The position numbers were made by a program, and so were the translations under genes. Positions 55,818-63,447 of a stretch of 64,000 nucleotides of DNA are shown here, in pieces (within the stretch, counting starts at the first letter, position 1; each line of letters starts with the position of its first letter). The DNA lies in assembly GCA_030674185.1 (NCBI GenBank), contig JAPXFY010000026.1, forward strand, positions 54,430,989 to 54,494,988, read 5' to 3'. The notes under the pieces were generated by a model, which saw only the letters and a list, made by a program, of their open reading frames with translations, searched no databases and had not been told where the DNA came from. Source of the stretch: Monoplex corrugatus. Taxonomy: Eukaryota; Mollusca; Gastropoda; Littorinimorpha; Ranellidae.

Positions 55818-58800
55818 CTGCCTGCGTGTCTGTGTGTGTTTGATGTTATTAGTGTGCAGCGTCACGAGCTCCGGCCCCGTACTGGAGGTTTGCGCTTATA
55901 AATGTTCATTATTATTATTTATTATTATTATGTTATACAACCAAGCCAAACTGCTATGGCTACTCTGTTATACAACCAAGCCAAACTGCTATGGCTACTC
56001 TGTTATACAACCAAGCCAAACTGCTATGGCTACTCTGTTATACAACCAAGCCAAACCATTATGGCTACTCTGTTATACAACCAAGCCAAACCATTATGGC
56101 TACTGTTATACAACCAAGCCAAACCATTATGGCTACTCTGTTATACAACCAAGCCAAACCATTATGGCTACTCTGTTATACAACCAAGCCAAACCATTAT
56201 GACAATTGCGTTATACAACCAAGCCAAACCATTATGACAATTGCGTTATACAACCAAGCCAAACCATTATGGCAATTGCGTTATACAACCAAGCGAAACT
56301 ACTAAGGCTATGATACAACCAAGCGAAACTACTAAGGCTACTATACAACCAAGCCAAACCACTAAGGCTACTATACAACCAAACCAAACCATTAAGGCTA
56401 TGATACAACCAAGCCAAACCACTAAGGCTACTATACAACCAAACCAAACCACTAAGGCTACTGTACAACCAAGCCAAACCACTAAGGCTACTATACAACC
56501 AAGCCAAACCACTAAGGCTACTATACAACCAAGCCAAACCACTAAGGCTACTATACAACCAAGCCAAACCACTAAGGCTACTATACAACCAAACCAAACC
56601 ATTAAGGCTATGATACAACCAAGCCAAACCAGTATGGCTACTATACAACCAAACCAAACCACTAAGGCTACTGTACAACCAAGCCAAACCAGTATGGCTA
56701 CTATACAACCAAACCAAACCACTAAGGCTACTATACAACCAAGCCAAACCACTAATGCTACTATACAACCAAACCAAACCAGTATGGCCTCTGTGTTAAA
56801 CAACCAAGCCAAACTAGTATGGCTACTATACAACCAAACCAAACCAGTATGGCCTCTGTGTTAAACAACCAAGCCAAACCAGTATGGCCTCTGTGTTAAA
56901 CAACCAAGCCAAACCAGTATGGCTACTGTGTTAAACAACCAAGCCAAACCAGTATGGCCTCTGTGTTAAACAACCAAGCCAAACAGTATGGCCTCTGTGT
57001 TAACAACCAAGCCAAACCAGTATGGTACTGTGTTAAACAACCAAGCCAAACCAGTATGGCCTCTGTGTTAAACAACCAAGCCAAACCAGTATGGCTCTGT
57101 GTTAAACAACCAAGCCAAACCAGTATGGCCTCTGTTAAACAACCAAGCCAAACCAGTATGGCTACTGTGTTAAACAACCAAGCCAAACCAGTATGGCTAC
57201 TGTTATACAACACAGCCAAACCATTATGGCTCCTGTTTATACAACCAAGCCAAACCATTATGGCAATTGGTTAACACCAAGCGAAATACATAAGGCTATG
57301 ATAAACAACCAAGCAAACTACTAGGCTACTATAAAACCAAGCCAAACCACTAGGTATATACAACCAAGCCAAGCCACTAAGGCTACTATAACAACCAAGC
57401 CAAACCACTAAGGCTACTATAAACAACCCAAGGCCAAACCAAGCCAACTAGTGCTTATATACAACCAAGCCAAACCAGTATGGCTACTGTGTTAAACAAC
57501 CAAGCCAAACCAGTATGGCCTACTGTGTTAAACACCAAGCCAAACCAGTATGGCCTCTGTGTTAAACAACCAAGCCAAACCAGTATGGCCACTGTGTTAA
57601 ACGACCAAGCCAAACCAGTATGGCCTCTGTGTTAAACAACCAAGCCAAACCAGTATGGCCACTGTGTTAAACGACCAAGCCAAACCAGTATGGCCTACTT
57701 GTTAAACACCAAGCCAAACCAGTATGGCTATGTGTTAAACAACCAAGCCAAACCAGTATGGCTACTGTGTTAACAACCAAGCCAAACCATGGCTCTTACA
57801 ACCAGCAAACCAGTATGGCCTCTGTGTTAAACAACCAAGCCAAACCAGTATGGCCTACTGTGTTAAACAACCAAGCCAAACCAGTATGGCCTCTGTGTAT
57901 AACAACCAAGCCAAACCAGTATGGCCTACTGTGTTAAACAACCAAGCCAAACCAGTATGGCCTCTGTGTTAAACAACCAAGCCAAACCAGTATGGCTCTG
58001 TGTTAAACAACCAAGCCAAACCAGTATGGCCTCTGTGTTAAACAACCAAGCCAAACCAGTATGGCTACTGTGTTAAACAACCAAGCCAAACCAGTATGGC
58101 TACTGTGTTAACAACCAAGCCAAACCAGTATGCGCTACGTGATTAAACAACCAAGCCAAACCAGTATGGCTACTGTGTAAACAACCAAGCCAAACCATAA
58201 TGGCTCTGCTTAACAACCAAGCCAAACCAGTATGGCCTCTGTGTTAAACAACCAAGCCAAACAGTATGGCTACTGTGTTAAACAACCAAGCCAAACCGTA
58301 TGGCTCTGTGTTAAACAACCAAGCCAAACCATGTATTGCCTCTGTGTTAAACAACCAAGCCAAACCAGTATGGCTACTGTGTTAAACAACCAAGCCAAAC
58401 CAGTATGGCTCTGTGTTAAACAACCAAGCCAAACCAGTATGGCTACTGTGTTAAACAACCAAGCCAAACCAGTATGGCTACTGGTTAAACAACCAAGCCA
58501 AACCAGTATGGCCTCTGTGTTAAACAACCAAGCCAAACCAGTATGGCTACTGTGTTAAACAACCAAGCCAAACCAGTATGGCTCTGTTAACAACCAAGCC
58601 AAACCAGTATGGCTACTGTGTTAAACACCAAGCCAAACCAGTATGGCCATCTGTGTTATAACAACCAAGCCAAACCATATGGCACTGTATACAACCAAGC
58701 CAAACCAGTATGGCCTGTGTATAACAACCAAGCCAAACCAGTAATGGCTACTGATTAACCAACCAAACCTAAGGCTACTAACAACCAAGCCAAGGCCTCT

Positions 58801-61800
58801 AAGGCTACTTAACAACCAAGCCAAACCAGTATGGCTACTAGTGTTACAACACAAGCCAACCATAGGCTCTTGTAAACAACCAAGACCAGCCCAAACCAGT
58901 ATGGCTACTGGTTAAACAACCAAGCCAAAACCAGTATGGCTTCTGTGTTAAACAACCAAGCCAAACCAGTATGGCCTCTGTGTTAAACAACCAAGCCAAA
59001 CCAGTATGGCTCTGTGTTAAACAACCAAGCCAAACCAGTATGGCCTCTGTGTTAAACAACCAAGCCAAACAGTATGGCTACCTGTGTTAAACAACCAAGC
59101 CAAACCAGTATGGCCTCTGGTTAAACAACCAAGCCAAACCAGTATGGCCTCTGTGTTAAACAACCAAGCCAAACCAGTATGGCTATGTGTTAAACAACCA
59201 AGCCAAACCAGTATGGCCTCTGTGTTAAACAACCAGCCAAACCAGTATGGCCTCTGTGTTAAACAACCAAGCCAAACCAGTATGGCTCTGTGTTTAAACA
59301 ACCAAGCCAAACCAGTATGGCCTCTGTGTTAAACAACCAAGCCAAACCAGTATGGCTACTGTTTAAACAACCAAGCCAAACCAGTATGGCCTCTGTGTTA
59401 AACAACCAAGCCAAACCAGTATGGCTATGTGTTAAACAACCAAGCCAAACCAGTATGGCCTATGTGTTAAACAACCAAGCCAAACCAGTATTAGGCCCTG
59501 TGTTAAACAACCAAGCCAAACCAGTATGGCCTCTGTGTTAAACAACCAAGCCAAACCAGTATGGCCTCTGTGTTAAAACAACCAAGCCAAACCAGTTGGC
59601 CTCTGTGTTAAACAACCAAGCCAAACCAGTATGGCCTCTGTGTTAAACAACCAAGCCAAACCAGTATGGCCTCTGTGTTAAACAACCAAGCCAAACCAGT
59701 ATGGCTACTGTGTTAAACAACCAAGCCAAACCAGTATGGCTCTGTGTTTAAACAAACCAAGCCAAACCAGTATGGCTACTGTGTTAAACAACCAAGCCAA
59801 ACCAGTATGGCTATCTGTGTTAAACAACCAAGCCAAACCAGTATGGCCTACTGTTAAACAACCAAGCCAAACCAGTATGGCTCTGTGTTAAACAACCAAG
59901 CCAAACCAGTATGGCCACTGTGTTAAACAACCAAGCCAAACCAGTATGGCTCATGTGTTAAACAACCAAGCCAAACCAGTATGGCTACTGTTATACAACC
60001 AAGCCAAACCATATGGCTACTGTTTTACAACCAAGCCAAACCATGTATGGCAACTTGGTTAATACAACCAAGCCAAACCATAAGGCTACTGATACAACCA
60101 AGCCAAACCATAGGTACTGTTAAACAACCAAGCCAAACCAAGGCTACTAGTAAACAACCAAGCCAAACCACTAAGGCTACTATTAAACAACCAAGCCAAA
60201 CCTTGGCTACTATAGCTAAACACCAAGCCAAACCAGTAAGGCTACTGTTATACAACCAAGCCAAACCATTATGGCTCTGTTTACAACCAAGCCAAACCTA
60301 TATGGCTATTCGTTATACAACCAAGCGCAAACTACTAAGGCTACTATACAACCAAGCCAAACCTATAAGGCTATATCAACCAAGCCAAACACTAAGGCTA
60401 CTATACAACCAAGCCTAAACCACTAAGGCTACTATACAACCAAGCCAAGCCACTAGGCTACTATAACAACCACAAACCACTAAGGCTACTATTACAACCA
60501 AGCCAAACCATAGGCTACTATACAACCAAACCAAACCACTAAGGCTACTATACAACCAAGCCAAACCACTAAGCTACTATACAACCAAGCCAAACCCGTA
60601 AGGCTACTTATAACAACCAAAACCAAACCATATGGCTATGATACAACCAAGCCAAACCAGTATGGCCTCTTGTTAAACCAAGCAAACATAAGGCTTTACA
60701 ACCAAACCAAACCATAGGCTACTTAAACCAAGCCAAACCAGTATGGCTCTTAAACCAAACCAAACCATAGGCTTTAAACCAAGCAAACCTATGCTCTAAC
60801 ACCAAGCCAAACCAGTATGGCCTCTGTGTTAAACAACCAAGCCAAACCTAGTATGGCTGTGTTAATACAGACCAAGCCAAACCAGTATGGCCTCTGTGTT
60901 AAACGACCAAGCCAAACCAGTATGGCCTCTGTGTTAAACGACCAAGCCAAACCAGTATGGCCTCTGTGTTAAACGACCAAGCCAAACCAGTATGGCCACT
61001 GTGTTAAACGACCAAACCAAACCAGTATGGCCTCTGTGTTAAACGACCAAGCCAAACCAGTATGGCCTCTGTGTTAAACGACCAAGCCAAACCAGTATGG
61101 CCTCTGTGTTAAACGACCAAGCCAAACCAGTATGGCCTCTGTGTTAAACGACCAAGCCAAACCAGTATGGCCTCTGTGTTAAACGACCAAGCCAAACCAG
61201 TATGGCCACTGTGTTAAACGACCAAGCCAAACCAGTATGGCTACTGTGTTAAACAACCAAGCCAAACCAGTATGGCCTCTGTGTTAAACAACCAACCAAA
61301 CCAGTATGGCCTCTGTGTTAAACAACCAAGCCAAACCAGTATGGCCTACTGTGTTAACACACCAAGCCAAACCAGTATGGCCTCTGTGTTAAACACCAAG
61401 CCAAACCAGTATGGCCTCTGTGTTAAACGACCAAGCCAAACCAGTATGGCCTCTGTGTTAAACGACCAAGCCAAACCAGTATGGCCTCTGTGTTAAACGA
61501 CCAAGCCAAACCAGTATGGCCTCTGTGTTAAACGACCAAGCCAAACCAGTATGGCCTCTGTGTTAAACGACCAAGCCAAACCAGTATGGCCTCTGTGTTA
61601 AACGACCAAGCCAAACCAGTATGGCCTACTGTGTTAAACAACCAAGCCAAACCAGTATGGCTACTGTGTTAAACAACCAAGCCAAACCAGTATGGCCTCT
61701 GTGTTAAACGACCAAGCCAAACCAGTATGGCCTACTGTGTTAAACACCAAGCCAAACCAGTATGGCCTCTGTGTTAAACGACCAAGCCAAACCAGTATGG

Positions 61801-63403
61801 CCTCTGTGTTAAACGAACCAAGCCAAACCAGTATGGCCTTGTGTTAAACGACCAAGCCAAACAGTATGGCCCTGTGTTAAACACCAAGCCAAACCAGTAT
61901 GGCTCTGTGTTAAACGACCAAGCCAAACCAGTATGGCCACTGTGTTAAACAACCAAGCCAAACCAGTATGGCTCTGTGTTAAACAACAAGCCAAACAGTA
62001 TGGCTACTGTGTTAAACAACCAAGCCAAACCAGTATGGCCTCTGTGTTAAACGAACCAAGCCAAACAGTATGGCACTTTTGTTTACAACCAAGCCAACCC
62101 GATGGCCTCTGTGTTAAACACCAAGCCAAACCAGTATGGCCCTGTGTTAAAAACAGCCAAACCAGTATGGCCTCTGTGTTAAGACACAAGCCAAACCAGT
62201 ATGGCCTACTTTTGTTAACAACCAGCCAAACCATGTATGGCTCTGTGTTAAACAACAAGCCAAACCAGTATGGTACTGTGTTAAACAACCAAGCCAAACC
62301 AGTATGTTTTCGTCTTTAACAAAGCCACTAGCCAGAGAAGCATGTGATGCTTTGTGTTGCTTATGCCAAACTAGTATGGTCAGTGTTAGCACTCATAAGC
62401 AAACATGTCATGTACTGTGTAAACAAAGGGCCATGTGATGGACTGAACTTGGTAGTCACAAACATAGTGCTTAGTTAGGTTGTTTGTTTGATCTGTCTCT
62501 GCTAACTTCTGTGTTTTGCATTTGTGTTATGAAATAATGAAACCAGAGATGTTAATCTGAACTAATGTCGAAATTATGGTACATGTTTTCACCATGCAAG
62601 TGAGTCTGTTTGGTTTGCGTTTCATTGTGAATTTAGCTATGATACAAACCATAGAAAATGCACAATGCTATGTATACAATGAATGTGCATGAACTTCTAT
62701 AGTACTATACAACATAGCATTATTACAGTTTTCTATTACACCAATGCTAACCTACTGGCTTCTGATTCATGCAACCACTCACTTACGTACTATACAACAT
62801 CAAGCTTATTGTACTATACAACCAGCGCAAACTCTAGTCTTCTATATAATTTGCAATAAATAAGGCTATTAGAAATGAACAGTATGTGTTTTTTTTTATG
62901 TGTCCATTAAAAGTTTGATAAAAAGAGATTGACTATCTTTCTCTAAGCTCACTAGATGCTTACTTACAACCATTCATTCAGTGTTTTTTACTGCATTGTC
63001 CTTTGCCTACACCTTCTGTGTATTATTTTGTGACAGCTGATTAATGTAACACTCAAATCAACATTTGCATATCATTGGTTTTGTGGTGTTGATATGTTTT
63101 GACGTGCGTGTGTGTCTGTGTATGCATGTGCGTGTGTGTGTGAATGTTGCATTTGTGTGGTGTGTGTGTGTGTTTGTGTGTGTTGTGTATGTGTGTGTGT
63201 GTGTGTGTCTGCGTGTCTGCGTGTGTGTGCATGCGAGCACGTTATGTTGTGCATCTGTGTTTGTGCGTGCATGCATGTGCATACATATGTTCGTGTGTGT
63301 TTATGTGTGTGTGTGTGTGCGTGTATGTGTGTGTGCGCATGCACGCGTGCACATGCTTGCGTATTGTGCATGTGTGTGTGTGTGTGAGTGTGTGTGCGCG
63401 CGC

Positions 63404-63447
<44 letters not shown>

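Noticed and set aside
49472..62308. CRISPR-like appearance of regularly spaced 35-39 bp units
   Set aside because: The units are directly adjacent with no unique spacers, the host is an animal, and no cas genes are present.
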